Shown here in pieces: positions 51,939 through 61,592 of a stretch of 64,000 nt of DNA. The stretch spans positions 1 to 64,000 of the forward strand of contig JAFQUB010000024.1 of assembly GCA_017408735.1 (NCBI GenBank), written 5' to 3'. The notes beneath the pieces were generated by a model that worked only from the letters and a program-made list of their open reading frames with translations, was not told the origin of the DNA and did not search any database. The position numbers and the translations under genes are program-made. The DNA is from Lachnospiraceae bacterium (GTDB lineage: Bacteria; Bacillota; Clostridia; Lachnospirales; Lachnospiraceae). Numbering within the stretch: position 1 is the first letter of the stretch; the number at the start of each line of letters is the position of its first letter.

Positions 51939-53150
51939 ATGGCAGAATATATGTACCGGGCCATATCAAAGTCCGGTAAGGAGATAAAAGGGAAAATTGA
52001 ATCGGAAACTCTGGAAAAAGCAAAAACAGAGTTGAAAAACAGGGATTTGTATTTGACGGAAATCAGTGAGGCCGGTGTGCTTCAGAAAGATATTCGACTT
52101 GATATTGGACAGAAAATTTCCACAAGAGATTTGTGCTTGTTCTGCAGACAGTTTGTCAGTTTGCAGAGAGCCGGTGTAACAATTATTGAAACATTGAAAA
52201 TGCTTTCAGAAGCTACGGAAAACAAAACATTTAGCAAGGTATTAACCAATGTTTGCAAGAATGTGGAGAAGGGTGAAAACCTTGCAGATTCCATGGAGAT
52301 GGAAAATGTGTTTCCGAAGATTCTGATTAAGATGACGGCGGCCGGTGAAGCCTCCGGTAGTTTGGATACTGCATATGAGCGAATGGCGGTACAGTTTGAA
52401 CGTCAGGCAAAATTGAAAGGCTTGATAAAAAAGGCGAGTATTTACCCGATTATTGTCTGCATTGTAGCGATAGCGGTTATTGTTGTAATGTTAAATGTAG
52501 TAGTTCCTAGTTTCCAGGGGATGTTTGAAGATATGGATGTGGAAATGCCGGGAATTACGCTGGCAGTAATAGCGGCCAGTGAATTTATGCAGAGACGTTG
52601 GTATGTGGTATTAGCGATATTGGTTTTACTGGCAGTGTTTTTTAAATGGTTTAAAAACACGCCAAGAGGCGAAGGGATTATTGCAAAGATTGCGTTAAAA
52701 CTGCCGATGATTGGCAATATAACAATTAAATCAGCATCCGCTAATTTTGCCAGAACACTTTCCACTATGATTGGAGCAGGTATTCCGTTGATAGAGGCGA
52801 TTGATATTACTGCCGGAACTATGACGAATTACTACTTTAAAAAAGCACTTCTGGATGCAAAGGAATCGGTTGTTGCCGGTGTACCGCTTTCCACACCTAT
52901 CAAGGAATGTGGGCTGTTTCCGCCGATGGTACATCATATGGCAAAAATCGGAGAAGAATCCGGTAATATGGAAGAAATGCTTGATAAACTGGCAGATTAC
53001 TACGAAGAAGAAGTGGAAATTGCAACCCAGTCAGTGATGGCGGCGTTGGAGCCATTGATTATCGTCGTATTAGCGGCGATTGTAATGGTAATTATCGGTG
53101 CGGTATTGGCGCCGATGATGACAATGTATGAAGGATTAGATAATCTATAA
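51939..53150 (+). CDS. pilC: Type IV pilus inner-membrane platform protein PilC
   Basis: Polytopic platform protein that couples the ATPase to pilin. The 403 residues have two GspF domains, each ending in membrane helices (near 165-195, 215-240 and 370-395). Motifs such as FCRQFVSLQRAGV and GEESGNMEEMLDKLADYYEEE are standard. It follows pilB by 11 bases. Confidence 0.96.
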   Translation: MAEYMYRAISKSGKEIKGKIESETLEKAKTELKNRDLYLTEISEAGVLQKDIRLDIGQKISTRDLCLFCRQFVSLQRAGVTIIETLKMLSEATENKTFSKVLTNVCKNVEKGENLADSMEMENVFPKILIKMTAAGEASGSLDTAYERMAVQFERQAKLKGLIKKASIYPIIVCIVAIAVIVVMLNVVVPSFQGMFEDMDVEMPGITLAVIAASEFMQRRWYVVLAILVLLAVFFKWFKNTPRGEGIIAKIALKLPMIGNITIKSASANFARTLSTMIGAGIPLIEAIDITAGTMTNYYFKKALLDAKESVVAGVPLSTPIKECGLFPPMVHHMAKIGEESGNMEEMLDKLADYYEEEVEIATQSVMAALEPLIIVVLAAIVMVIIGAVLAPMMTMYEGLDNL

Positions 53151-53232
53151 TCCGCGTAACATAGTTGATATTCCGTTAGTAGGGGGACGGTTTATTATAA
53201 TAAAATTATTTAATAAAAAGGAGAGAGGTACT

Positions 53233-53727
53233 ATGAAGAAAAACATATCAAACAACAAAGGTTTCTCATTGGTAGAACTTATTATCGTTATCGCTATTAT
53301 GGCGGTATTGATTGGAATTTTGGCACCACAGTACTTGAAATTTGTAGAAAAGTCAAGACTTTCAGCAGACAATGAATATATTGATTCTGTAAGAAAAGCT
53401 TGTGAAGCGATTGCGGCAGATCCAAGTATTAATTTGACAGGAACTACATATCAAATCACGATTGATCATACTAATGCTGATGATGTAGCGGTAACAGGAG
53501 GAAGTTCTGATGACCCAGCAACTTTATTTTTTGATGAACTTTCAAAAATAGTGAAGACAACATCTTCTACAACAGAACCTTTGTTGAAATCTAAAACATA
53601 TACAACTGTTACAACAGATCCTGTGATTGAAGTTAGATTTTCTAATGGTGATGTAAGTGTTGTTGTAGGTAATACATATACAGCACCGGGAATATCACCG
53701 ACACCATTGCCAACAGCAGCTCCGTAA
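53233..53727 (+). CDS. Type IV pilin, probably the major subunit
   Basis: A 164-residue prepilin with leader of ten residues ending in NNKG, then FSLVELIIVIAIMAVLIG with Glu5 for assembly. The globular part is short. The C-terminal tail has SPTPLPTAAP, rich in Thr/Ser/Pro and possibly glycosylated or surface-exposed. It lies 82 bases after pilC with GGAGAG upstream, and near the prepilin peptidase gene. Confidence 0.93.
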   Translation: MKKNISNNKGFSLVELIIVIAIMAVLIGILAPQYLKFVEKSRLSADNEYIDSVRKACEAIAADPSINLTGTTYQITIDHTNADDVAVTGGSSDDPATLFFDELSKIVKTTSSTTEPLLKSKTYTTVTTDPVIEVRFSNGDVSVVVGNTYTAPGISPTPLPTAAP

Positions 53728-53821
53728 GGAATATAAATGTTTAAAAGCAGAGGCGAAACATAAATAGCAGAATATGTTGAAAATTCAATTATGAACATAA
53801 CAAATGAAAGGACACCCCCCT

Positions 53822-54580
53822 ATGACCTCCCAGGTAATTTTGATTTACATGATTATATTTATATATGGAATTGTAATTGGAAGCTTTCTGAATGTTTGTA
53901 TTTACAGGATTCCGAAGGGTGAAAATATTGCAAAGGTACGTTCCCATTGTATGGACTGTGGGTATCAGCTGAAATGGTATGATTTAATACCGATTTTCAG
54001 TTGCCTTTGCCTGGGTGGTAAGTGTCGAAAATGCAAAACACATATATCAATACAATATCCGATGGTTGAGTTGGCCAATGGGATATTGTATCTTCTTGTG
54101 TTTATGGTAAATGGTTTTTGTGCAAGCAGTTTTTTGTACTGCTTTTTAGTATCTGCACTTATTGTGATAAGTGTAATTGATTTTAGAACTTATGAAATTC
54201 CTTTTGGAATTAATGTGTTTATTTTTATTTTAGGTATCATTCAGGTGATTATAGACTATGAAAACTGGCTGGACTATCTGATAGGATTTTTTGCAGTCAG
54301 TATATTTATGCAGATTGTGATATGGCTTACCAAAGGGACAGGCTTTGGTGGCGGAGATATGAAACTGATGGCAGCAGCAGGTTTGCTGCTTGGCTGGAAG
54401 CGAATTGTACTGGCGTTTTTACTTGGGTGTATTGTTGGCTCTATATGCCATGTGATTCGTATGAAAGTAACGAAAGAGGATCATGTATTAGCATTTGGTC
54501 CGTATTTATCTATTGGAATCTTACTTGCCGCATTGTGGGGAAATAAGATGATTTATTGGTATTTGTCAAGTATGTTATAG
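53822..54580 (+). CDS. pilD: Prepilin peptidase (leader peptidase / N-methyltransferase)
   Basis: Membrane aspartyl protease that removes pilin leaders and methylates the new N-terminus. The 252-residue protein has four zinc-type cysteines in CMDCGYQ and CRKCK, and the catalytic aspartates in VIDFRTYEIP and GFGGGDMKLM. Six to eight membrane helices are evident. The start at 53822 follows AAAGGA. Confidence 0.95.
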   Translation: MTSQVILIYMIIFIYGIVIGSFLNVCIYRIPKGENIAKVRSHCMDCGYQLKWYDLIPIFSCLCLGGKCRKCKTHISIQYPMVELANGILYLLVFMVNGFCASSFLYCFLVSALIVISVIDFRTYEIPFGINVFIFILGIIQVIIDYENWLDYLIGFFAVSIFMQIVIWLTKGTGFGGGDMKLMAAAGLLLGWKRIVLAFLLGCIVGSICHVIRMKVTKEDHVLAFGPYLSIGILLAALWGNKMIYWYLSSML

Positions 54581-54608
54581 TTATAAAAAATGCATGAAGA
54601 TGAAATGT

Positions 54609-54630
54609 AAAACAGCACTACTGTTTTTTT
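54609..54630 (+). terminator. Short hairpin terminator after pilD
   Basis: AAAACAG (54609-54615) and CTGTTTT (54621-54627), then TTT. The stem is 7 bp, so it may only reduce readthrough to pilM. Confidence 0.5.
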
Positions 54631-54660
54631 AATAGATATTTCAAAACAGGGAGAGATAAT

Positions 54661-56388
54661 ATGATTTCTAAAGTATTAAGTATTAAAATTGGTGGCTCTG
54701 TCACCAGAGTATGTTTAATGGACTATCGTTCTAAGAATCCGAAAATATATCAGAGTTTCTCTATGCAGACACCGGAAGGGGTTATTTCTGATGGAGTATT
54801 GCGAGGCGATCTTAAGAGTTTTGCAAATGCATTGAGAAGTATGATTTTTGAAAGAAATATGCGTACAAAGTACGTAGTATTTACTATACAGTCTACAAAG
54901 ATTGCTACAAGAGAAGTGAAGCTTCCATATACAAAAGCAAACAGAGTTGGTGCTATGGTTGCGGCAAATGCCGGGGACTATTTTCCGGTAGACTTAGCTA
55001 ATTATCAGCTTTCACATAATATTTTAGGAATCGAAGAAGACGAAGAGCAGGGGAAGAAATATAAAATTCAGGTTTTGGCAGCGCCAAAAAATATTTTAGA
55101 TGGATACATGCAGTTGGCAGAACTGTGTGATTTAGATATTGTTTCTATTGATTATGCAGGAAATAGTGTATATCAGGTAGTAAAGTCAGAATGTACTTCA
55201 GGTGCGAACCTGGTAATGAAAGTAGGGGAAACCACCACATCCTTTATGGTGATTGAGGATACCTCTATTTTGATGAGCAGGACAATTACTTACGGTATTG
55301 ATGATGCTATCGCGGAGATTCAGAGTAATACAGCATTCGGTCCAAAACTTTCTTATGAGCAGGCTGTTACATTGGCAAGAAGAAAGACTTGTATCAGAAG
55401 AAGTCTTCAGGAACAGTTTTCTAATCTGGAAGATGATGATGACGATGATATCATAGACGAAAAAGATGAAAGTGCAGAATTGTTAGAGGCTAAAAAAGCG
55501 GTAACAGAAGCTTTTGAACCATTAATTAATCAGACGAACCGTATGATTGATTTTTATAATTCAAGATATCCGAAATCACCGATTACGAGAATTCATTTAA
55601 CTGGTATTGGTGGAGAATTTTCAGGTTTATCTAAACTGCTTACGAATTCTATCGGAAATAAAGTGACTGTGCTTACAAAAGTCCAGGGGTTACATATTGA
55701 ACGTTATTTTAAGGATTCCAGCTTTGGTGAATACATTGAAAATATTGGTGCAGCTATGGCACCGATTAATCTGTATGACATTAGAAAAAAGAAAGAGACT
55801 GCAATAGCAGGAACAGACAAAAACATAATTCCGGTAGTTGTGTTTGCGGTGTGTATGGGAATTTCTATTGTGCTGGTAGTTACTTCTGTTATGCCATATG
55901 CGATTGAAAAACAGAAATGTGAACACAATAAGGTGGTAATAGAAAGCCTACGTGCCATTGAGCCGGTATATAATGAATATGTAAAAGTGAAAGCAGAAAA
56001 TGAATATTTAACAGGTATCGAAGAATATACTTGGACACATAATGGACAGCTGGTTGAGTTTATCGAAGAAATGGAAATGAAGATGCCATCTTCTTCCAAG
56101 ATAACCTCTTTTACTTCCGACAGAGTAGGATTTACCATTGGTATTTCCGTAAATAATAAGAAAGAAGCGGCTAAGGTAATTACACAGTTCCGTACATTTA
56201 ACAGTGTGGAGGATGTGACTGTAAGTGCTATTGCCGATACGAAAAATGATGCCGGTATCAGAGAAGTATCATTTACTTTAGAAGGTGTGTACAAGGATAG
56301 AGAACAGATGGAATTTGACGAAATTGAGTCTGAACAGGCACAGCAGGTGCAGGACAGCATTGTAACTACAGAAACAGAGGAAGAATAG
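54661..56388 (+). CDS. pilM: PilM-PilN fusion: pilus assembly protein
   Basis: A 575-residue protein with an N-terminal actin-like PilM fold (about 1-370, KVLSIKIGGSVTRVCLMDY and later LTGIGGEFSG) joined to a membrane helix (about 385-408) and a coiled periplasm-side part like PilN. An acidic loop of five Asp lies at about 259-267. Normal genomes have pilM and pilN as separate genes, so this fused layout is notable but is found in some Firmicutes. The PilO-like gene follows. Confidence 0.88.
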   Translation: MISKVLSIKIGGSVTRVCLMDYRSKNPKIYQSFSMQTPEGVISDGVLRGDLKSFANALRSMIFERNMRTKYVVFTIQSTKIATREVKLPYTKANRVGAMVAANAGDYFPVDLANYQLSHNILGIEEDEEQGKKYKIQVLAAPKNILDGYMQLAELCDLDIVSIDYAGNSVYQVVKSECTSGANLVMKVGETTTSFMVIEDTSILMSRTITYGIDDAIAEIQSNTAFGPKLSYEQAVTLARRKTCIRRSLQEQFSNLEDDDDDDIIDEKDESAELLEAKKAVTEAFEPLINQTNRMIDFYNSRYPKSPITRIHLTGIGGEFSGLSKLLTNSIGNKVTVLTKVQGLHIERYFKDSSFGEYIENIGAAMAPINLYDIRKKKETAIAGTDKNIIPVVVFAVCMGISIVLVVTSVMPYAIEKQKCEHNKVVIESLRAIEPVYNEYVKVKAENEYLTGIEEYTWTHNGQLVEFIEEMEMKMPSSSKITSFTSDRVGFTIGISVNNKKEAAKVITQFRTFNSVEDVTVSAIADTKNDAGIREVSFTLEGVYKDREQMEFDEIESEQAQQVQDSIVTTETEEE

Positions 56389-56400
56389 GAGGGGAGCATA

Positions 56401-57195
56401 ATGAAAATATCAAAAAGAGATAAAATGTTGTTACTGGTTCTAGGCGGTATTTTGATAGTATTTGCTACTTACTATTTTGTGTTCCTTAATTTTCAGGAAA
56501 AGACAGAAGCTTTAGAAATCGAAAATGCGGTATTAGAAGATGTTATTGGTAAATTGAAAGAACTGGATAAAAACAGAGAACAATATTTGGCAGATACTGA
56601 AAAATATGTGGAAGATAATGAACAAATAAAAACAGAGTTTCCGGCCGGAATGGAAGAAGAAGATGATATTCTTTACGTTGATGGCTTAGAGGGAACTTTG
56701 GCAGAGTTTTATGCAAATTCTGTGGGAATGCCTTCTTCCGTGGGATATGAACTTGCATATCCGCCGGTAGAAACGATATCTGTAGATGCTATGTTACAGG
56801 GAACAGGAGCTGTTAGCGATGCAGAGGCAACACCGACAGTTGCAGCAGAAGATGCAGAAGTAACTGAGGCGGATGCAACAGGAGCGACAACGGATGGTGC
56901 AACTTTAACAGCAGACAGTAATTCTCTGCCTTGCCAGTTATGGTATGTACCGGTTACAACCACTTATGAAGTCAACTATCTTTCCTTAAAGCAGTTAGTA
57001 AAGGCGATTACAGAGGATGATGATAAAAAGAGTATAGAAGATGTTTCTATTACTTATAATGAAGAAAACGGTATTTTATCCGGCACAATAACCTCTAATT
57101 TCTATTATCTTTCAGGAACTGATGAGGTATATTCAACACCGGATGTTGCTGGTGTACCGGTAGGTACAAGTAATCCATTCCGTTCAGTTCGTTAA
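56401..57195 (+). CDS. pilO: PilO-like pilus alignment protein
   Basis: A 264-residue protein with one N-terminal helix (about 10-30), a short coiled coil (about 33-80) and a soluble ferredoxin-like domain. A Thr/Ala-rich linker lies at about 135-175 (ATPTVAAEDAEV). This is the layout of PilO, which works with PilN on the outside of the membrane. Identity rests on position and topology, not on strong motifs. Confidence 0.75.
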   Translation: MKISKRDKMLLLVLGGILIVFATYYFVFLNFQEKTEALEIENAVLEDVIGKLKELDKNREQYLADTEKYVEDNEQIKTEFPAGMEEEDDILYVDGLEGTLAEFYANSVGMPSSVGYELAYPPVETISVDAMLQGTGAVSDAEATPTVAAEDAEVTEADATGATTDGATLTADSNSLPCQLWYVPVTTTYEVNYLSLKQLVKAITEDDDKKSIEDVSITYNEENGILSGTITSNFYYLSGTDEVYSTPDVAGVPVGTSNPFRSVR

Positions 57196-57198
57196 CGC

Positions 57199-57229
57199 TT
57201 ACCCAAAGCACATTTGTTGCTTTGGGTAA
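57199..57229 (+). other. Hairpin between the PilO-like and pilin-like genes
   Basis: TTACCCAAAGCA (57199-57210) and TGCTTTGGGTAA (57218-57229) form a 12-bp perfect stem with no T run. It may protect the upstream mRNA or attenuate expression of the minor pilins. Confidence 0.7.
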
Positions 57230-57265
57230 ACTTACAAGAAGACTTAACAAAATGGGAGGCAAGGT

Positions 57266-58606
57266 ATGGAAAAGCAAAGGAATAAAAAAATGAATAATAA
57301 GGGTTTTACCTTGATAGAATTGTTGATTGCGATTACCATTCTTGTGGTGATTGTTACTCCGATTCTTGCGAGTATTGTTACCTCCATGAAGGTTAATAAA
57401 AAGGCAGATAATTTGTTAAATGAAACCGCGGTGGCACAGACAGTTATGGAAGGTATGCAGAATATGAGTTTAGAGGAAATTGCAGAGCAGTTTTCTGATG
57501 TGACAAATGCAGGTGGTTCATTGAGTTTTCTGCCATCCGGAATGGGAGGAACCGTTCATAAAGAATTTCAGAGTTCTTTTACATTAAATAATGGTTCTTA
57601 TGTTTTCAATAAGTTGACAACAGGTAATGTCTATACCTTTGGTGTGGCAAATGTTGTATATGATAATAAGAAATATGATGTAAGGGTTACATTGGATGCC
57701 TCTGATTACTATAAGGAAGCGACAGAAACCGTAGAAAAATATAATGACAAATTGTATGTAGATATAGCGGATTATGATTCAGACTATGATGGATTGTATG
57801 TGCAGAGTTCCAATATCAATACGGAATTATGCAGTGAATTGGCACTACGTTGTGTGACAGCTAACAATCATAAAACAGCAGATGATATTGCAGAAGAAGC
57901 TGACAGAACAATTACATTAAATATTAATAGCACACCGGTTGTGGGCACCACGGATTCGTTGATAGAAGTTGGTGTAAATTACAGATTGGAGATTCCGCAG
58001 GAATATGTAGGTTCTACAGTGAAAAACTGGGATTCACAGGAGTTTAATGCTCTTTATAAAAATACAGAAGATACCAGTAGGAAACCGAGAAATATTTATC
58101 TTCTATATAATCCTAACTATAATTCGGTGAATAATCATGAACGGGATCATATTGTGATTAATAATCCGGAGAACGTACCGGTAACAGTATATTTAATTAA
58201 GCAGAGCTGCGTGGAAGATTTTAAACAGAGTGCTGCGGAGACGAAATATCGCGTGGACATAAAAGTAGTAGAGGGAGTGAAAGGTTCTGATTATGTTACA
58301 AAGATTCGTACAAATGTAGGATACAATTTGTATGACTTGTTGAAAACAAATAGATATATAGAAGAACCACTACAGGCACGGTTGGAATATGAGTGTGCCG
58401 GTGCACCTTGTACAGAAAAGTTTTATATAGCCACAGAAAAGATTACAGGTGGCTCAAATGAAACGGTTAGAATCTTTAAAAAGAAAGTGGAAGTGTATGA
58501 AAGTGGTTCTTACGCTAACAATTTTAGCGGTGCTCCATTGGCAGTATTAGATAGTGAAGGTGTTCATGTGAATAATACAGTAACACCAACACCAACAATA
58601 CCGTAA
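57266..58606 (+). CDS. Minor pilin-like protein with long globular region
   Basis: A 446-residue protein with leader of 13 residues ending NNKG, then FTLIELLIAITILVVIVTP with Glu5, the type IV pilin processing site. The soluble region is mostly beta. The C-terminal tail ends VTPTPTIP. It is probably a minor pilin or adhesin at the pilus tip. The start at 57266 follows GGGAGGC. Confidence 0.88.
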   Translation: MEKQRNKKMNNKGFTLIELLIAITILVVIVTPILASIVTSMKVNKKADNLLNETAVAQTVMEGMQNMSLEEIAEQFSDVTNAGGSLSFLPSGMGGTVHKEFQSSFTLNNGSYVFNKLTTGNVYTFGVANVVYDNKKYDVRVTLDASDYYKEATETVEKYNDKLYVDIADYDSDYDGLYVQSSNINTELCSELALRCVTANNHKTADDIAEEADRTITLNINSTPVVGTTDSLIEVGVNYRLEIPQEYVGSTVKNWDSQEFNALYKNTEDTSRKPRNIYLLYNPNYNSVNNHERDHIVINNPENVPVTVYLIKQSCVEDFKQSAAETKYRVDIKVVEGVKGSDYVTKIRTNVGYNLYDLLKTNRYIEEPLQARLEYECAGAPCTEKFYIATEKITGGSNETVRIFKKKVEVYESGSYANNFSGAPLAVLDSEGVHVNNTVTPTPTIP

Positions 58607-58650
58607 AAGTAACAATAAACAGAGAATGATGGTGAGGTTTTACAAATAAA

Positions 58651-61047
58651 ATGAATAAAAGAGATAACAGCGAAAAGATAAAAAGAAAACAAAATAATAA
58701 AGGTTCTGCCATTGTTTTAGTTATTGCGGTACTGGCGCTTATGGGGATTTTGGTTTCTGTAGTGCTTTATATGTGTATGGCAAACTTTCAGATGAAAGCA
58801 AACGATTTGCAGTCAAAAGACAATTTCTATTCAGCAGAACAGATATTAGATGAAATTAGAGTGGGCTTACAGGGAGAAGCATCGGAAGCTATTGATATTG
58901 CTTATATGAATGTAATACAAAAATACGAATTATGTTCTTCAGATGAACGTAAAAAAGAGTTTACCATTTTGTATATAAATAAGCTGAGAGAAGATTTGAA
59001 GGATGGCAGCGGAAATGATGATACCAGATATGATATTAAAAAATTGAAAGCTTTTGTTCAGGAACAGTCCGTGGTTTTGGCAGATGGTGAAACAATTGCA
59101 GACCACGTGGGTGCTCAGATTGAAGTTGTGGATGTAAATGGGAATGGTGCAAAAGATGATAATATTATGATGCCATACACGGATTCCCTTGTATTAAAAA
59201 ATATTAGAGTTCGTTATAAAGATGATAAAGGATATGTCTCTGTAATTACGACAGATCTTCGTATCGCTATTCCGGATATTTCTTTTGAATCCAGTTTGAA
59301 GATTCCGGAAATTATTGATTACAGCCTTGTTGCAAATGACATGCTGATTGCCAATAATAAGACTACTATTTCAGGAAGTGTTTACGGTGGCAGGGATGGT
59401 ATTTTAGCAGAAGCGGGAAAAGCTTTCTACTTTAAAGATTCAGAAGTTGTTATCACACCTGATCTTGTGACAGCAGAGGGCGGAAGTATTGTGATGGACA
59501 AGGATACTAACCTGTGGGCAGGAGGAACTGAGGTAAACAAAGGAAACTTAAGTCTCTTGGGAAATTCCTATATTATGGATGATACTACTGTACTTGGAAA
59601 CGGAAGCAACTTAGAAATCAGTGGCAAATATATGGGGTTAGGACTTCCCGGGGATTATAAAACGTCTTATGCGGAGGAAGGCAGCTCTATTATTATTAAT
59701 GGAATAAATTCTGAGGTAAAGTTGAAAGACTTGAAGCGCTTGTTGCTTCCGGGTAACACATATATTGGAGTAAATGATTACACAGATATTATTACACCGG
59801 TACCTACCGGACAACCTACTGCAGTACCAAATATTCAGACAAATGGTGATGTGGCATTGGGAGAATCACTGACAGCCAAAGCATCTCAGATTGCATATCT
59901 GGTCCCGTCAGAATGTATTGGGTATGTAAGAAAGGATGCCACTTCTGATTATGAATGTGTATTAGGGACAAATCCTGTATTATATTCCGACTATGAAGAT
60001 AAATTTTTAAAGGCATCGGTGGATAATAGGGTAGAGGTAGATTTCAGTAAAGGTGGAATTGATTATGCCACCAAATATGGGGCAAAATTCCGTCAAAAAT
60101 ATGTAAGAACTACCAATGGAAATGCGACAAATGAAACTTTAATTTATTATTACATGATTTTTAATAGCCAGGAAGAAGCAGCAGCCTTTTTTTATGACTA
60201 TTTCTCAGAAAATGTAGAACACATCAGTCAGTATCTGGATATTTATGTGAAAACACTGGAAATTGATGATATTGAAAGGTTGAATGTGGCAGGTAATATT
60301 TTAAAACGAGTTCCAAAAACAGATTCTTTAGGAAATCAGCTTACTGATAGCGAAGGAGAGCCTGCTTATACATATGAACTGGTTCGAGAAACAAAATCAG
60401 CAGATAATGCTGCCGGGGTGGATTACAGCACAGAAATCGCTACTTATAAGTCCGTATTTCAAGGACTCTATACAAAGCTGATTAAAAATGCAAACAGTCT
60501 TACTACGGAAGAAAAAGAACGGGTTGATAAATCAAATCCGGATGGTACAGGTATTTTCTATAATCTGATTGATAAAGATATGTTTGACAAGCTTTGCACC
60601 AGTCAGGAATTTGTAAAAGCAGGTAATCGTGCAGAATTTGTGAATGTGGAAGAAGGTATTAAAGCTGTAGTTGTTAATAATAAAAACGATGCTGCCTATA
60701 CGATTACTAATTTGCCGGAAGAAACATCATTGCTGATTGCCTCAGGAGATGTGTTGGTAGATGAAACATTTGAAGGATGTATTATCAGTGGAGGAACCAT
60801 TACAGTAAATTGTGGAACTGGTGGAGATGGTGTTAACGAAGATGTTAGCAACGATAAAGAAATGATTCGACATGTACTTAATATGACAACACCATTTACA
60901 ATTGGTGGTGTACAGACAGACGTAAGTGTTATGGATTTATTTATAGATGGTATGAGCGTTGAAAGCAGCACAGAAGGAAGTGCAGACAAAGAGGACCACA
61001 TTGTAGTAGAAGATTTAGTTACCTATGACAACTGGAACAAAGAGTAA
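58651..61047 (+). CDS. PilX/GspK-like large minor pilin
   Basis: A 798-residue protein with leader of 18 residues ending NNKG, then SAIVLVIAVLALMGILVSVV. It lacks Glu5, like the tip protein GspK/PilX, so it may cap the pilus. The large soluble part has a DNA-coded beta-rich region and a TPVPTGQPTAVP linker near residue 384. It lies in line with three other pilin-like genes. Function as adhesin or tip component is inferred. Confidence 0.8.
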   Translation: MNKRDNSEKIKRKQNNKGSAIVLVIAVLALMGILVSVVLYMCMANFQMKANDLQSKDNFYSAEQILDEIRVGLQGEASEAIDIAYMNVIQKYELCSSDERKKEFTILYINKLREDLKDGSGNDDTRYDIKKLKAFVQEQSVVLADGETIADHVGAQIEVVDVNGNGAKDDNIMMPYTDSLVLKNIRVRYKDDKGYVSVITTDLRIAIPDISFESSLKIPEIIDYSLVANDMLIANNKTTISGSVYGGRDGILAEAGKAFYFKDSEVVITPDLVTAEGGSIVMDKDTNLWAGGTEVNKGNLSLLGNSYIMDDTTVLGNGSNLEISGKYMGLGLPGDYKTSYAEEGSSIIINGINSEVKLKDLKRLLLPGNTYIGVNDYTDIITPVPTGQPTAVPNIQTNGDVALGESLTAKASQIAYLVPSECIGYVRKDATSDYECVLGTNPVLYSDYEDKFLKASVDNRVEVDFSKGGIDYATKYGAKFRQKYVRTTNGNATNETLIYYYMIFNSQEEAAAFFYDYFSENVEHISQYLDIYVKTLEIDDIERLNVAGNILKRVPKTDSLGNQLTDSEGEPAYTYELVRETKSADNAAGVDYSTEIATYKSVFQGLYTKLIKNANSLTTEEKERVDKSNPDGTGIFYNLIDKDMFDKLCTSQEFVKAGNRAEFVNVEEGIKAVVVNNKNDAAYTITNLPEETSLLIASGDVLVDETFEGCIISGGTITVNCGTGGDGVNEDVSNDKEMIRHVLNMTTPFTIGGVQTDVSVMDLFIDGMSVESSTEGSADKEDHIVVEDLVTYDNWNKE

Positions 61048-61061
61048 AGGGGTGAGAGAGT

Positions 61062-61571
61062 ATGAAAAACAACAAGGGTTTTTCCCTGGTGGAGTTGATT
61101 ATAGTTATTGCAATTCTGGCAGTGGTTAGCAGTGTGTCCATTGTTGGTTTGAGCTATGTTTCTAGTACTAATGTAAAAAGTACAGTTAGAAAAATCAACA
61201 GTTCATTACTTAAAACTCAAAACTATACGATGAGTAAATCCAGTGGCGGTAGAGATATTGGTATGCGCCTGACTTTGGACAGTAGTGGAAATTACTGTAT
61301 CCAATATATAGGAATGGGCCAGACCGATGAAGTGATTGGCAAAAGTAATATCATTATAAAGTGCTATAAAACAGATAATTCTGTACAAACAGTAGCTTCT
61401 GGCCCGGTGGAAATCTATTTTGACCGTGCTACGGGAGGTCTTCTTACGGCAGACGCAAGTGTGCCTAATGTTTATTGGAACAAAATTGAAGTTTTAATAG
61501 GTGGGAAAAGTAAAGGATATGTTACGATTAGTAAAGTAACCGGAAAGACGGAAGTTACATTCACACAGTAA
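61062..61571 (+). CDS. Small pseudopilin (GspH/GspI-like)
   Basis: A 169-residue protein with short leader MKNNKG, then FSLVELIIVIAILAVVSSV with Glu5. The soluble domain is short and beta-rich. It fits a minor pseudopilin that helps start the pilus. RBS GGTGAGAG is upstream. Confidence 0.88.
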   Translation: MKNNKGFSLVELIIVIAILAVVSSVSIVGLSYVSSTNVKSTVRKINSSLLKTQNYTMSKSSGGRDIGMRLTLDSSGNYCIQYIGMGQTDEVIGKSNIIIKCYKTDNSVQTVASGPVEIYFDRATGGLLTADASVPNVYWNKIEVLIGGKSKGYVTISKVTGKTEVTFTQ

Positions 61572-61592
61572 GGAAGGGAGGAAAATTATTTT

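Noticed and set aside
53466-53798. Minus-strand frame over the pilin gene
   Set aside because: It is antisense to a clear prepilin with a proper leader and ribosome binding site.
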